Made by a program: the position numbers and the translations under genes
In this document: positions 27,921 to 36,250 of the stretch, in pieces
Numbering within the stretch: the stretch's first letter is position 1
Layout: each line of letters starts with the position of its first letter
The notes under the pieces: generated by a model
Database searches by the model: none
Told to the model about the DNA's origin: nothing
Seen by the model: the letters and a program-made list of their open reading frames with translations, nothing else
Assembly: GCF_025685395.1 (NCBI RefSeq)
Contig: NZ_JAGSYA010000004.1
Coordinates: forward strand, 1,178,001-1,242,000
Length of the DNA stretch: 64,000 bases
Direction of reading: 5' to 3'
Source of the DNA: Terriglobus tenax
GTDB lineage: Bacteria; Acidobacteriota; Terriglobia; Terriglobales; Acidobacteriaceae

Positions 27921-29147
27921 ATGAAAGGTTCATCTCCGACCGTGATGAGTGCTTCTAGAGAGAGTGAATCGGTGTCGCAACGCTCTCAGCTTGAGACTGC
28001 AACAATCGGGGCTTCAGCCCGGACCGCTCCGCGTTTCGAATGGCTTGATGGGCTTCGCGCCTACGCCATTATCGGGGTGATACTGGTTCACTCAGGACAG
28101 CGGGTCTGGGTAGATGGCTACGCAACCGGCGCATCCATTTGGCTGGAACGGATTTCAGAACTGGGGCAGTACGGGGTTCAGCTATTCTTCGTAATTAGCG
28201 CAATTACCGTTTTTTATACGCTTGGTCGCTTTGATTTTCGCCCCGGGGAGTTTGGCGGCTGGCTGATCAAACGCTATTTTAGAATAGCTCCGCTGTACTA
28301 CATCGCCATTGCTGGCTACCTGTTGCTTGGTCTTCTTGGAAACTTTCTTCGCTCCCACAGCCATAAGGCAGTTTTGCCAATTTTTACACCAACAGATGCA
28401 ATCGCCAACTTCCTGTTTATCCAGACTTGGGTTGAGCATGCGAATAATAATGTCGTTCCTGGCGGCTGGTCAATTGGTGTGGAGATGATGTTCTATCTCA
28501 TTGCACCTCTCTGTTGCTTCATGGTGAAACAACGCGGATGGGGTCCTTACTTCCTTTCAGTTCTTGCCGTTGCGTCTGTCGGCATAAGTCTAGTTCTGGC
28601 ACATGGAGCTATTGCCAATAACACGTATTTCTACTACTGGTTCCCGACCCAGCTTCCTGTCATTCTGTGTGGTTTAGTGTTATGCCAGATTTGCGCATCG
28701 TGGATCTTTACAGAAAAATCGAATCCGCACGGCGCAACTGTGACTGCGCAGGCCGTGAGTCCCATAGCGTTTGTTTTGGCTGCTTGTTGTGGGCCGCTGC
28801 TGCACTGGGACGATGCATTTGCACCGCTTCTTTTGGGTGTTTCGTTCTCTGGCGTTGCTATTCTCGCGCGTGGTCCGCTACGGTCAGCTGTCACCAATCG
28901 AATGGCTGTGTGGCTCGGGAGATTGAGCTACAGTATTTACATCATCCACTTTGCGGTGCTGAATTTCGTTGGTATGGTTGAATTCAAACTTCCGATTTTA
29001 AGGTCTATTCCTGACCTTCTAACCCTTGCTTTGATCATTCTCATTACCTTGGCGGTAAGTATTCCATTCGCAATACTCTTACGGAATGCTGTTGAGGAAC
29101 CAGGCATTCGGCTTGGCCGGAAGATATCGTCCGCACTCCATACATAG
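27921..29147 (+). CDS. Acyltransferase family 3 (OafA-like) membrane O-acyltransferase
   Basis: 408 aa from ATG 27921; a TTG at 27888 and an ATG at 27945 are alternatives, and no strong ribosome site decides among them. The PF01757 pattern begins RFEWLDGLRAYAIIGVILVHSGQ (catalytic-type His), followed by KRYFRIAPLYYIAIAGYLLL and about ten predicted membrane helices, ending with a short cytosolic tail. Such enzymes acylate sugars of O-antigen or other envelope glycans using acyl-CoA. Base composition is clearly lower in GC than its neighbours and it sits between a methyltransferase remnant and tmRNA, so recent transfer is likely. Confidence 0.88.
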   Translation: MKGSSPTVMSASRESESVSQRSQLETATIGASARTAPRFEWLDGLRAYAIIGVILVHSGQRVWVDGYATGASIWLERISELGQYGVQLFFVISAITVFYTLGRFDFRPGEFGGWLIKRYFRIAPLYYIAIAGYLLLGLLGNFLRSHSHKAVLPIFTPTDAIANFLFIQTWVEHANNNVVPGGWSIGVEMMFYLIAPLCCFMVKQRGWGPYFLSVLAVASVGISLVLAHGAIANNTYFYYWFPTQLPVILCGLVLCQICASWIFTEKSNPHGATVTAQAVSPIAFVLAACCGPLLHWDDAFAPLLLGVSFSGVAILARGPLRSAVTNRMAVWLGRLSYSIYIIHFAVLNFVGMVEFKLPILRSIPDLLTLALIILITLAVSIPFAILLRNAVEEPGIRLGRKISSALHT

Positions 29148-29467
29148 TCGGTGGCCGAAGGTTGCCACCGTGTGAGGCCGTTCGGGCCTCCAGGCTCTCC
29201 CTTTGCACGTGTAGACAAGACGCGGAAGGTCATCGAGTATCCATGCAATACCGTGTCGGCCTTCCGAAAACTGCGTGGGCCATGCCTCCTATATCTTGAT
29301 GGATATCGGCAATGGATGTTCTAGCCGGTTAGCTCTTCTCGCAGCAGCCTGCTTCGATCAAGCAGGCTGCGGACGAAGATCAGGCTATTAAATAGTGGAC
29401 TAACGGAACGGGCCGTGTTCTCCGACAAAATCAGGGGAGTTTTGCTATGTCACTGATCAATTAGGAA
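29148..29467. other. Intergenic stretch with hairpins between acyltransferase and tmRNA
   Basis: No gene seen. Three inverted repeats are visible: GGTGGC/GCCACC and GAGGCC/GGCCTC near 29150-29195, and an 11-bp stem with 5-nt loop at 29344-29370 (GCAGCCTGCTT arms). The last could terminate tmRNA (leftward) or the acyltransferase transcript (rightward), but neither side has a U-tract. Confidence 0.5.
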
Positions 29468-29818
29468 TGGTGGAGGCGGTGGGAGTCGAACCCACGTCCG
29501 AAATCACGGCCGGGAGAGAGCTTTCATGCTTTTTCCGATTCTATAGTCTCGTTTCGAGCGCTTAGAACGGACGAAGATACGCTCGAAACCAGCCTGTGGA
29601 TCTCGTCCACCCTGCCCAGGCGAAGCAGGGAAGACCAGACTACTGTGCGACGATCGGTACAGGCCCGTAGGCGAAGCCTGAGCGATCGGCTACTTAGTTA
29701 ATTAAGCAGCAAGCGCGAATTGAGGTTCGGCACTTATAGTTTTGTGAGCGATTACGGGTGTCCACACTCCGGCATGCCTCTCTACCGCACGCAATCCCGT
29801 CGAAACTGTGACGCCCCA
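29468..29818 (-). ncRNA. ssrA: Transfer-messenger RNA (tmRNA)
   Basis: The 3' end carries a tRNA-like T-arm (CGTGGG-TTCGACT-CCCACG type) and encoded CCA at 29468-29470. The 5' end shows GGGGCGTCAC followed by GTTTCGACGGG, the conserved tmRNA start. The resume frame reads AEPQFALAA followed by TAA, ending in the ALAA degron expected for ClpXP. Pseudoknot-like pairs lie between. Length is about 350 nt. It rescues stalled ribosomes with SmpB. The exact 5' base is uncertain by one. Confidence 0.95.
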
Positions 29819-29864
29819 CATCTCAAAGAACATGACATCGGCTCTCTAAAGAGCCTTCATGGAT

Positions 29865-29957
29865 CTACTGGCAATACCACATGCGATGATCCACGTCGCC
29901 ACGCCGGAAGATGATAAGGCCCGGCTTCAGTTCCTCTTTTCCGGTGACGAATGCCAT
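29865..29957 (-). pseudogene. Truncated integrase N-terminus
   Basis: ATG 29957 has a perfect GGAGG ribosome site, but the frame stops after 30 codons. The peptide (KPGLIIFRRGDVDHRMWYC) resembles the N-terminal arm-binding start of tyrosine recombinases of the RxDVxHRxWYC type; a TAG replaces the continuation. It lies 47 bp from the tmRNA 5' end, and tmRNA genes are classic integration targets. Identification rests on the short motif. Confidence 0.45.
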
Positions 29958-29983
29958 AATTCGCCTCCATCGTTTGACTCGTT

Positions 29984-30051
29984 CTGTGCAGATTCCGTGT
30001 AGGATTTTTTCGTAAGTGCTTGAATCTTCGTATCTGTGCAGGATTCGTACA
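29984..30051. repeat. Imperfect direct repeat upstream of the integrase remnant
   Basis: Two 19-bp units, 29984-30002 (CTGTGCAGATTCCGTGTAG) and 30033-30051 (CTGTGCAGGATTCGTACAG), share CTGTGCAG and a similar second half. They lie in an AT-rich gap between the integrase remnant and the next gene, and could be old recombinase or regulator sites. Confidence 0.35.
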
Positions 30052-30138
30052 GATAATAGCAAGAAATTATCTCGTTTATTTATATTTATTTACGTAATAG
30101 TTATCATCCTGAGCGGATCTGCTTCGGACCTTTCAACC

Positions 30139-31296
30139 ATGCGCAAGACACTCGTTCGCACCCTGAAGATCACGCTGGCCACCGCTCTCCTGCTGCTCCT
30201 CGCAGCAACAGTAACTATCCGCGTGCAGGAGTACCTCCTCTACCACCGCGCCGAACGCCTGCTCAGCGACATCCGCTCCATCGAAACCGGCAAATCCAGC
30301 TTCTCTGACGCTCAGGCATTCGTGGCTCGCTGGAAGAACTGGGGAGAAGTATCCTCTTCCTGCACGGAAAAGAAATGCGACTTTATGGTGACCCTGGGCC
30401 ATATTCTTCCTGCGCCGGAAACCCGGGCTCAGCTTGGACTGGAACTGCTCAACGCTTTGGGGAGCCACTTTCTCGGCGGTGACTACCCGACCATGGTGCG
30501 AGGAGAAATAGGCGTCTTCGATGGACATATCTGGAGCCGGGGATACGGCTTGACCATTTTCCAGAAAAGTCAGGGGCCACATTCCGCGCTCGCAATCGAA
30601 GCCAGAACCGCAGACATGCCCTTCACTGGTTTCCCCCACATGGCGGATCATCCCGAGTTTGTTTTTCTTCGCCCAGACGAGAATGAAGACTACGGGTATT
30701 TCGTCCGCTCCTGGCTGCATTACACCCCGTTTGCTGACTCAGCCACCATCTCCCGTCTGCTCGACTTCCGTCTGGAATGCATGCATAAAAGCAGCCAGTG
30801 CTCTGAAGCAAAAGACGTCATGCCAACCGCTGCCGCCTACGACCAGGACCGCCCAGCCATCTCAGGCGACCTGCTCGACTGCGTCGTTCCCCTCAATACC
30901 CGTACGCGTGGCTACGATGGCTATCTTGCCGGTACCGTCACCGCAGTCAATCAGCAATCCCAGCCAGGTGCCGCACCCAAGCTGACCATAACTATCACGC
31001 CAGATCCCATACAGCCTGTCGGCGCCCTCACCACCCAGCCATCCATTCGCTTCTCCGCTGCTGGAACGAACGACCGTTCTCTGCAGCACCTCGGTATCAC
31101 CCCAAAAACCGGCACCGGGGTCTACGTCCTGGCCGACTCGTCAGACAAGACCATCGACGAGCCAACATGGTCCTGCCGCCTCGCACCCCGTAACGAAGAA
31201 AGCCGCCGCCTTATCGAACTCGGCCGCCAACAGCATGCCCTGATGGACCGCCTTATCGCATATAGAGACACACTCGTCTTCGTCCCGGACATCTGA
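30139..31296 (+). CDS. Membrane-anchored or exported hypothetical protein
   Basis: 385 aa. ATG 30139 gives a clean N-terminal hydrophobic anchor (MRKTLVRTLKITLATALLLLLAATV); an upstream in-frame start at 30016 lies in AT-rich non-coding sequence. The remaining residues are extracytoplasmic, with an early Cys pair (SSSCTEKKC) and several later Cys (LECMHKSSQC, DCVVP, WSCRL). No domain is recognised. It stands alone between the tmRNA region and the ABC-F gene. Confidence 0.7.
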   Translation: MRKTLVRTLKITLATALLLLLAATVTIRVQEYLLYHRAERLLSDIRSIETGKSSFSDAQAFVARWKNWGEVSSSCTEKKCDFMVTLGHILPAPETRAQLGLELLNALGSHFLGGDYPTMVRGEIGVFDGHIWSRGYGLTIFQKSQGPHSALAIEARTADMPFTGFPHMADHPEFVFLRPDENEDYGYFVRSWLHYTPFADSATISRLLDFRLECMHKSSQCSEAKDVMPTAAAYDQDRPAISGDLLDCVVPLNTRTRGYDGYLAGTVTAVNQQSQPGAAPKLTITITPDPIQPVGALTTQPSIRFSAAGTNDRSLQHLGITPKTGTGVYVLADSSDKTIDEPTWSCRLAPRNEESRRLIELGRQQHALMDRLIAYRDTLVFVPDI

Positions 31297-31318
31297 ACCG
31301 GCGTCTCATCAAAGCCAG

Positions 31319-31417
31319 GTGCCCCATCCATACGCGCAGCGGATGGGTGGGAAGGACAGCCCACTACACTTAGTGAGTGTCATCCCGACCGGAGCGCAGC
31401 GCAGTGGAGGGACCTGC
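31319..31417. repeat. Composite intergenic repeat, copy 2
   Basis: A palindromic part at 31319-31352 (GTGCCCCATCC ... GGATGGGTGGG) is followed after about 26 bp by a TGTCATCC-type part at 31378-31417 containing GGAGCGCAGCGCAG. The order and spacing parallel copy 1 at 27036-27136. A partial match to the second part (TTATCATCCTGAGCGGATC) occurs at 30102-30120. Confidence 0.5.
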
Positions 31418-31472
31418 ATTTCAACCAGCCACCCATCACACCATCCAACCCCACCCGGTATCCTAGTAGTGA

Positions 31473-33287
31473 ATGCCTCCTATCCTCAACGCACGTACCA
31501 TCAGCAAAGCCTTCGGCGCGCAGCCGCTTTTTCGCGATATCTCGGTCACCGTCTCTGACGGCGACCGCATCGGCCTGATCGGCCCCAACGGTGCCGGAAA
31601 ATCGACACTGCTTGCCATTCTCGGCGGTCAGCAGGAGCCCGACTCCGGCGAGGTGGCTACCCGCAAGCGCGCCCGCACCGCGTACGTGCACCAGGAATCC
31701 AACTTCGCGCCAGGACGCACTGTCCGCCAGGTACTGGAAGACGCCATGAAGGCCGCCAATGTCTCCGACGCAGAGCACGACGGCCGCCTGCATGAGACTG
31801 TAGGCCGCGCCGACTTCCCGTCCATGGACACCGAGGCCGCATCGCTCTCGGGCGGCTGGCGCAAGCGTCTGGCCATCGCCGAGGCCACCATCACCCACCC
31901 CGACGTGCTGATGCTGGACGAGCCCACCAACCATCTCGACCTCTCCGGTATCGAGTGGCTGGAAGAGGTGCTCAAGCAGGCGCCCTACGCCGTCGTCACC
32001 ATCTCGCACGACCGCTACTTCCTCGAAAACATCGCCACCGACATCATTGAGCTCAACCGCGTCTATGCCGAAGGCCTGCTGCGCGTCCGCGGCTCCTACT
32101 CGAAGTTCCTGGAAGAGAAGCAGGCGTATCTCGCGGCGCAGTCAAAAGAGCAGGAAGCTCTGAAGAACCGCGTGAAGACCGAGATTGACTGGCTGCGCCG
32201 CGGCCCCAAGGCGCGCACCACCAAGAGCAAGGCCCGCATCGACAGCGCACATGAGCTGATCGGCAAGCTGGCCGATGTCAATTCGCGCACCACCACACGC
32301 TCCACCGACATCGACTTCACCGCCAGCGATCGAAAGACCAAGCGCCTGGTGGAACTCACCGATCTCCATTACGAGGTCGGCGGCAAGACCATCTTCAACA
32401 GCCTGAACTTTACCTTCACCGCCGGCACCCGCGTCGGACTGGTGGGTCCAAACGGCAGCGGCAAAACCACGTTGCTACGTCTGCTGCGCGACGAGATCCA
32501 GCCTACTTCCGGAGCCATCAAGCGTGCCGAGTTCCTGCGCACGGTCTACTTCTCGCAGCTGCGCGAGATCGACCCGTCGCTTACGCTGAAGGAAGCGCTC
32601 ACCCCAGACGGTGGCGACTCGGTGATCTTCAACGGCCGGCAGATCCACGTTGCCAGCTGGGCCAACCGCTTCCTGTTCACCGGTGAGCAGCTCTTCCAGC
32701 CCGTCCATCGCCTCTCCGGCGGAGAGCGCGCGCGTGTGTTGATCGCCCGGCTGATGCTGCAGCCCGCTGACCTTCTGCTGTTGGACGAGCCGACCAACGA
32801 CCTCGACATTCCGACGCTGGAGATCCTGGAAGAGTCGCTGTTGGAGTTTCCCGGGGCTCTCATCCTGGTCACGCACGACCGTTACCTGCTGGACCGGGTA
32901 TCGACGACCGTGCTGGGACTGGATGGAAAAGGGAACGCCGGCCAGTTCGCCGACTACGGCCAGTGGGAGCAGTGGCGCGACGAAAATGAGTTCGATAACG
33001 CGTCGAGAAGCGCGCAAAGTGACGCAAAAAGCGCCTCCGGAAGCACCTCCAACACGTCTTCCAAGAAGAAATTGTCTTACCTGGAGGCACGGGAGTTTGC
33101 CACCATCGAGCAGCGCGTGGACGAGGCGGATGCCATCGTCGTGGCCCTGCACGAGAAGCTGGAGGACCCAGCTGTCGCCACCAACGCGGAAGAGCTGCAG
33201 AAGACGCTGGCGGAGCTTGAGACCGCTCAGTCTCATCTGGATGGACTCTATGTCCGCTGGGCAGAATTGACCGAAAAAGCAGGCTAA
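31473..33287 (+). CDS. uup: ABC-F ATPase, Uup type
   Basis: 604 aa with no membrane segments. Two ABC domains carry Walker A motifs GPNGAGKS and GPNGSGKT, signatures LSGGWRKR and LSGGERAR, Walker B MLDEPTNHLD and LLDEPTNDLD, joined by the ABC-F linker (about residues 190-290). A C-terminal coiled-coil domain (about 525-600, KKLSYLEAREFATIEQRV) is the mark of Uup. ABC-F proteins act on ribosomes; Uup is also linked to transposon excision and branched DNA. No drug-resistance assignment is implied. Confidence 0.92.
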   Translation: MPPILNARTISKAFGAQPLFRDISVTVSDGDRIGLIGPNGAGKSTLLAILGGQQEPDSGEVATRKRARTAYVHQESNFAPGRTVRQVLEDAMKAANVSDAEHDGRLHETVGRADFPSMDTEAASLSGGWRKRLAIAEATITHPDVLMLDEPTNHLDLSGIEWLEEVLKQAPYAVVTISHDRYFLENIATDIIELNRVYAEGLLRVRGSYSKFLEEKQAYLAAQSKEQEALKNRVKTEIDWLRRGPKARTTKSKARIDSAHELIGKLADVNSRTTTRSTDIDFTASDRKTKRLVELTDLHYEVGGKTIFNSLNFTFTAGTRVGLVGPNGSGKTTLLRLLRDEIQPTSGAIKRAEFLRTVYFSQLREIDPSLTLKEALTPDGGDSVIFNGRQIHVASWANRFLFTGEQLFQPVHRLSGGERARVLIARLMLQPADLLLLDEPTNDLDIPTLEILEESLLEFPGALILVTHDRYLLDRVSTTVLGLDGKGNAGQFADYGQWEQWRDENEFDNASRSAQSDAKSASGSTSNTSSKKKLSYLEAREFATIEQRVDEADAIVVALHEKLEDPAVATNAEELQKTLAELETAQSHLDGLYVRWAELTEKAG

Positions 33288-33320
33288 ACCGGGCTGGGGC
33301 CTATGTTATTTTGGGGACAA

Positions 33321-33446
33321 ATGTACCCAAAATCTGAGTTTCATCAGAAGGCACGGCGCCTCGCCTGGCACATTCTTTTCGCTGCGCTCGTCGTAGCCGT
33401 GATGCATCACGGCTACGTCTTTGGCCAGTGGCTGCAGAAGCAGTAG
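33321..33446 (+). CDS. Small single-pass membrane peptide (41 aa)
   Basis: ATG 33321 follows GGGG at 5 bp. The peptide has a basic N-terminus (QKARRLAW), a hydrophobic stretch (HILFAALVVAVMHHGYVF) and the tail GQWLQKQ. Composition and topology suit a small inner-membrane protein. The last seven codons and stop are exactly duplicated just downstream. It begins 33 bp after the Uup stop on the same strand. No homologue is recognised; a chance frame cannot be excluded. Confidence 0.45.
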   Translation: MYPKSEFHQKARRLAWHILFAALVVAVMHHGYVFGQWLQKQ

Positions 33447-33470
33447 GGCCAGTGGCTGCAGAAGCAGTAG
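33423..33470 (+). repeat. Perfect 24-bp tandem duplication spanning a stop codon
   Basis: The unit GGCCAGTGGCTGCAGAAGCA plus GTAG occurs at 33423-33446 and again, with no change and no gap, at 33447-33470. The first copy encodes the end of the 41-aa peptide including its TAG; the second repeats the same residues and stop in the same frame. Confidence 0.9.
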
Positions 33471-33603
33471 CGTCCGCTCAGTGGAAGAGAAAAAGCCGCA
33501 CGATCTTGTGTCTTGCAGCGAACACAAGACTCTGGGAAAATGGAAACGGCGCGCAGGGTATGCACGCCGTTTCACACTTACGATTCAGATCGAAGCGTCC
33601 GTT

Positions 33604-33906
33604 TTATTCCTCGCCGCCCTCTTCGTCATCTTCTTCGACGATGTCCAGGGCGAACCTGTGCTGAAGTTTCATGCTGGCGGCGCCGAGGATGGTCCGTAAC
33701 GATCGTGCTGTACGGCCCTGTTTGCCGATCACTTTTCCTACGTCTCCGACTGCAACCCGGAGCTGAAGAACCGTTGTACCGCCATCTTCCAGGGCATCAA
33801 CGACCACATCTTCGGGCTTGTCGACCAGAGCACGTGCTATCTCCAAGACAAGGTTACGCATACTTTCCACGGGGCCAGTTGGCTCCGATTGAACTGCCTG
33901 ACTCAT
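33604..33906 (-). CDS. khpA: KhpA-type KH-domain RNA-binding protein
   Basis: 100 aa from ATG 33906, supported by AAGAGG 8 bp upstream; an internal ATG at 33861 matches the usual family start. A single KH domain has the GxxG loop in VIGKQGRTARSLRTIL, and the C-terminus is acidic (EEDDEEGGEE). KhpA binds RNA, usually with KhpB. It follows rpsP on the same strand as in many bacteria, but with a 283-bp gap. Confidence 0.9.
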   Translation of the reverse strand: MSQAVQSEPTGPVESMRNLVLEIARALVDKPEDVVVDALEDGGTTVLQLRVAVGDVGKVIGKQGRTARSLRTILGAASMKLQHRFALDIVEEDDEEGGEE

Positions 33907-34189
33907 CACACACACCTCTTGGGAGTAAAACGCTCCCGAAACCCTTCACAGTGGTTCTTGTCCCTCTATGGGATCTTTGGAACACACTGCTACTACAGAG
34001 TCCCGGCAGCGACACGAACCAACCGAGTGGGAATGACACGGCCGGCCCGCTGTTACCAGATCGCTTCCAAATGGAAGGAACTGTTGGGAGAAGTTTACGT
34101 GAGCAGGCCGCCCAACGAACAAGCGAAATGGTGCGAATGTTTTATTTTTAGGCACCGGAGGCCGTTACTTCCGGCCATCCCGAGGTAAC

Positions 34190-34444
34190 CTAGGCAGCCG
34201 CGGTTTCGGCAGCCGGAGTCTTGGCGAACAGCTTCGCCACGATCTCAGACATCTGTGCGCCCTTGCTTGTCCAGTACTCAATGCGCTCACGGTTCAGGCT
34301 CACGGAGGCAGGGTTGGTACGCGGGTTGTAGGTGCCCACAACCTCGACCGAACGGCCGTTACGGGCGCGGTCCTTTTCGATCACAACGACACGATAGTAG
34401 GGCTGCTTACGCGCGCCGAAACGCGCGAGACGAATCATCAGCAC
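34190..34444 (-). CDS. rpsP: 30S ribosomal protein S16
   Basis: 84 aa. It has the S16 pattern IRLARFGARKQPYYRVVV, then RNGRSVEVVGTYNP and ERIEYWTSKGAQMSE. GTG 34444 has GAGG at 7 bp; ATG 34438 would give the more usual MIRLAR start. The C-terminal tail is Ala-rich. S16 assembles into the 30S subunit body. rimM and trmD, common partners, are not adjacent here. Confidence 0.97.
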   Translation of the reverse strand: MLMIRLARFGARKQPYYRVVVIEKDRARNGRSVEVVGTYNPRTNPASVSLNRERIEYWTSKGAQMSEIVAKLFAKTPAAETAAA

Positions 34445-34583
34445 AGGAATTCCTCAATCTCTCTTCAATGATGTTGGGCAAGCCGGCAGTGCCGGTCGCG
34501 GGCCCACGCGGGAGCTACAGGGCATGGCCCTTCATTTCCCAACATCTAAGTATCGCCCAATTTCACGCCGCGGTGCAATGTTT

Positions 34584-35411
34584 TCAGGCAGGAAACAGGA
34601 AACGGAGGACCTCTCCAAACCGCTCCGCCCAGGCAGATTCGGCATGAACCCCGCCCTCAGCCCGCAGAAAACGCAGATTCTGGTCATTCCAGCCTTTACG
34701 CCGGAGCAGGCGGGCCATGGCGGCAGCGTTGCGCAGGTGCTTTCCACCTTCCAGCAACCCCATATCAAGCCAGATGCGCGGTCTTGGCTCAGGAGAGAGC
34801 CTTTCCACCTCGGTAAAAAGGCTGCGGCGGTCCCACCAGAGCGAGGGTGACAACGCGGCCAGCCTTCCGAAGACATCCGGATAGTGGAAACCGGTCCAAA
34901 GCGAGATAAGGCCCCCCAGCGAGGAACCGCCAAGACCGGTATGCTGCGGCCCTGCCAGGGTGCGATAGCTCTGGTCGATGAAGGGCTTCAACTCCTCCAC
35001 CAGAAGGCGAGCGTACTGCGTCCCTTCCCCGCCGCCAAGCTTTGGATCGGCCGTGGGGGTGTACTCGGCCATGCGGCGGAGGCCGGTGTTGGCGATGCCG
35101 ACCAGGATGACCGGCTCCGTTACTCCCTGCACGGTCAGCAGGTCTGAGGTGGAGTGGACGCGCCAGGTCTGGCCAGGGATGAACGAGGTACGTGGATCGA
35201 TCAGGTTCTGCCCGTCGTGCAGATAGAAGGTAGCGAACCGCCGCTCCGGCTCGTCAAAATACCGGGGCGGAAGATAGACCATCACCTCGCGGTCATCCGG
35301 AAGAAAGCTGGAGTGAAAGCCAGGGTAGCGGTGAAGGCGCGGATGGATATCGAGCGCGGCAGCCTCTTGTTCGAAATGGTTCTCCGGCTGGTACGACACA
35401 GCGATACGCAA
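34584..35411 (-). CDS. Esterase, Fes/D-family-like alpha/beta hydrolase
   Basis: 275 aa, no signal peptide. The PF00756 pattern is visible: a strand EVMVYLPPRYF, the DGQNLIDP segment, nucleophile elbow GGSSLGG, and a late His (EGGVHAESAW). Putative substrates are esters of aromatic acids, siderophores or acetylated sugars. The start is a TTG at 35411, with GTG 12 bp downstream as an alternative. It is divergent from a second esterase with 48 bp between them, so the pair probably shares a regulatory region. Confidence 0.82.
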   Translation of the reverse strand: MRIAVSYQPENHFEQEAAALDIHPRLHRYPGFHSSFLPDDREVMVYLPPRYFDEPERRFATFYLHDGQNLIDPRTSFIPGQTWRVHSTSDLLTVQGVTEPVILVGIANTGLRRMAEYTPTADPKLGGGEGTQYARLLVEELKPFIDQSYRTLAGPQHTGLGGSSLGGLISLWTGFHYPDVFGRLAALSPSLWWDRRSLFTEVERLSPEPRPRIWLDMGLLEGGKHLRNAAAMARLLRRKGWNDQNLRFLRAEGGVHAESAWAERFGEVLRFLFPA

Positions 35412-35459
35412 GGCTCCCGGTTAGGATGGCTTCAAGCCTAGCAGAGCGGGGAGGGCAGA

Positions 35460-36170
35460 ATGAATCGCGAATACCATACATGGCTGTCCCCGGCGCTTGG
35501 ACGGGAGATGGAGCTGCTGGTCTTTGGCCATGCGGGCATCCCCACCCTTGTCTTTCCCACCTCGCAGGGCCGGTTCTATGACTTTGAGAACAACGGCATG
35601 GTGCAGGCTGTGCAACGGCAGATCGACCATGGCCAGCTGCAGCTTTTCTGCGTGGACTCTGTCGATAGCGAGAGCTGGTACAACCGCGAGGCTCCGCCAC
35701 GCTGGCGCATTGGCCGCCACCTGCAGTATGAGCAGTACATCCTGAATGAGGTCACGCCGCTTGTCCGGCAGAAGAACCATGCTCCGCAACTGACGCTTGC
35801 CGGCTGCAGCTTCGGCGGCTTCCACGCAGCCAGCATGGCGCTGCGGCACCCGGAGACATTTACCGGCATGCTTTCCATCAGCGGAGCCTTTGACCTTTCG
35901 TGCCTGCTGAACGGCTACTCCGACGAGGACAGCTACCTGCTGTTTCCAACGTACTTTCTGCCCAACCTGTACGACCCCTGGTACCTGGATCGCTACCGTA
36001 AGAATGTGTACGTGCTGGCCACCGGCGTGCATGACCAGTGCTGGGACCAGAACGAGAAGCTGGCTGCCGTGATGCGGCAGAAAGGAATCCCCGTGCGGCT
36101 GGATGTATGGGGCGACAATGCGGGCCATGACTGGCCATGGTGGCGGCGCATGGCAGCCCAGTATCTTTGA
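35460..36170 (+). CDS. Esterase-family alpha/beta hydrolase
   Basis: 236 aa, cytoplasmic. Nucleophile elbow GCSFGGFHA (Ser), a following SGAFDLS, and a late His in DNAGHDWPWW complete a plausible triad with an Asp between. Related acidobacterial proteins are annotated as esterases of the S-formylglutathione-hydrolase/PF00756 group. The gene is divergent from the neighbouring esterase; whether they act together is not known. Confidence 0.82.
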   Translation: MNREYHTWLSPALGREMELLVFGHAGIPTLVFPTSQGRFYDFENNGMVQAVQRQIDHGQLQLFCVDSVDSESWYNREAPPRWRIGRHLQYEQYILNEVTPLVRQKNHAPQLTLAGCSFGGFHAASMALRHPETFTGMLSISGAFDLSCLLNGYSDEDSYLLFPTYFLPNLYDPWYLDRYRKNVYVLATGVHDQCWDQNEKLAAVMRQKGIPVRLDVWGDNAGHDWPWWRRMAAQYL

Positions 36171-36250
36171 GGGAATGAGACGCTGAATTTTGCCGCGGCA
36201 CCCACTTGCTTCATCAAGAAGGGTGCGTATGATCGTCAGGAAGCGCCTCC

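Noticed and set aside
29468-29500. attL/attR duplication of the tmRNA 3' end
   Set aside because: I looked for a second copy of the GTGGGAGTCGAACCCAC segment between 26.9 and 29.4 kb and saw none, so an island boundary is not shown.
33888-34188. Rightward frames between khpA and rpsP
   Set aside because: Non-coding composition, no start signals, and overlap with khpA 5' end.
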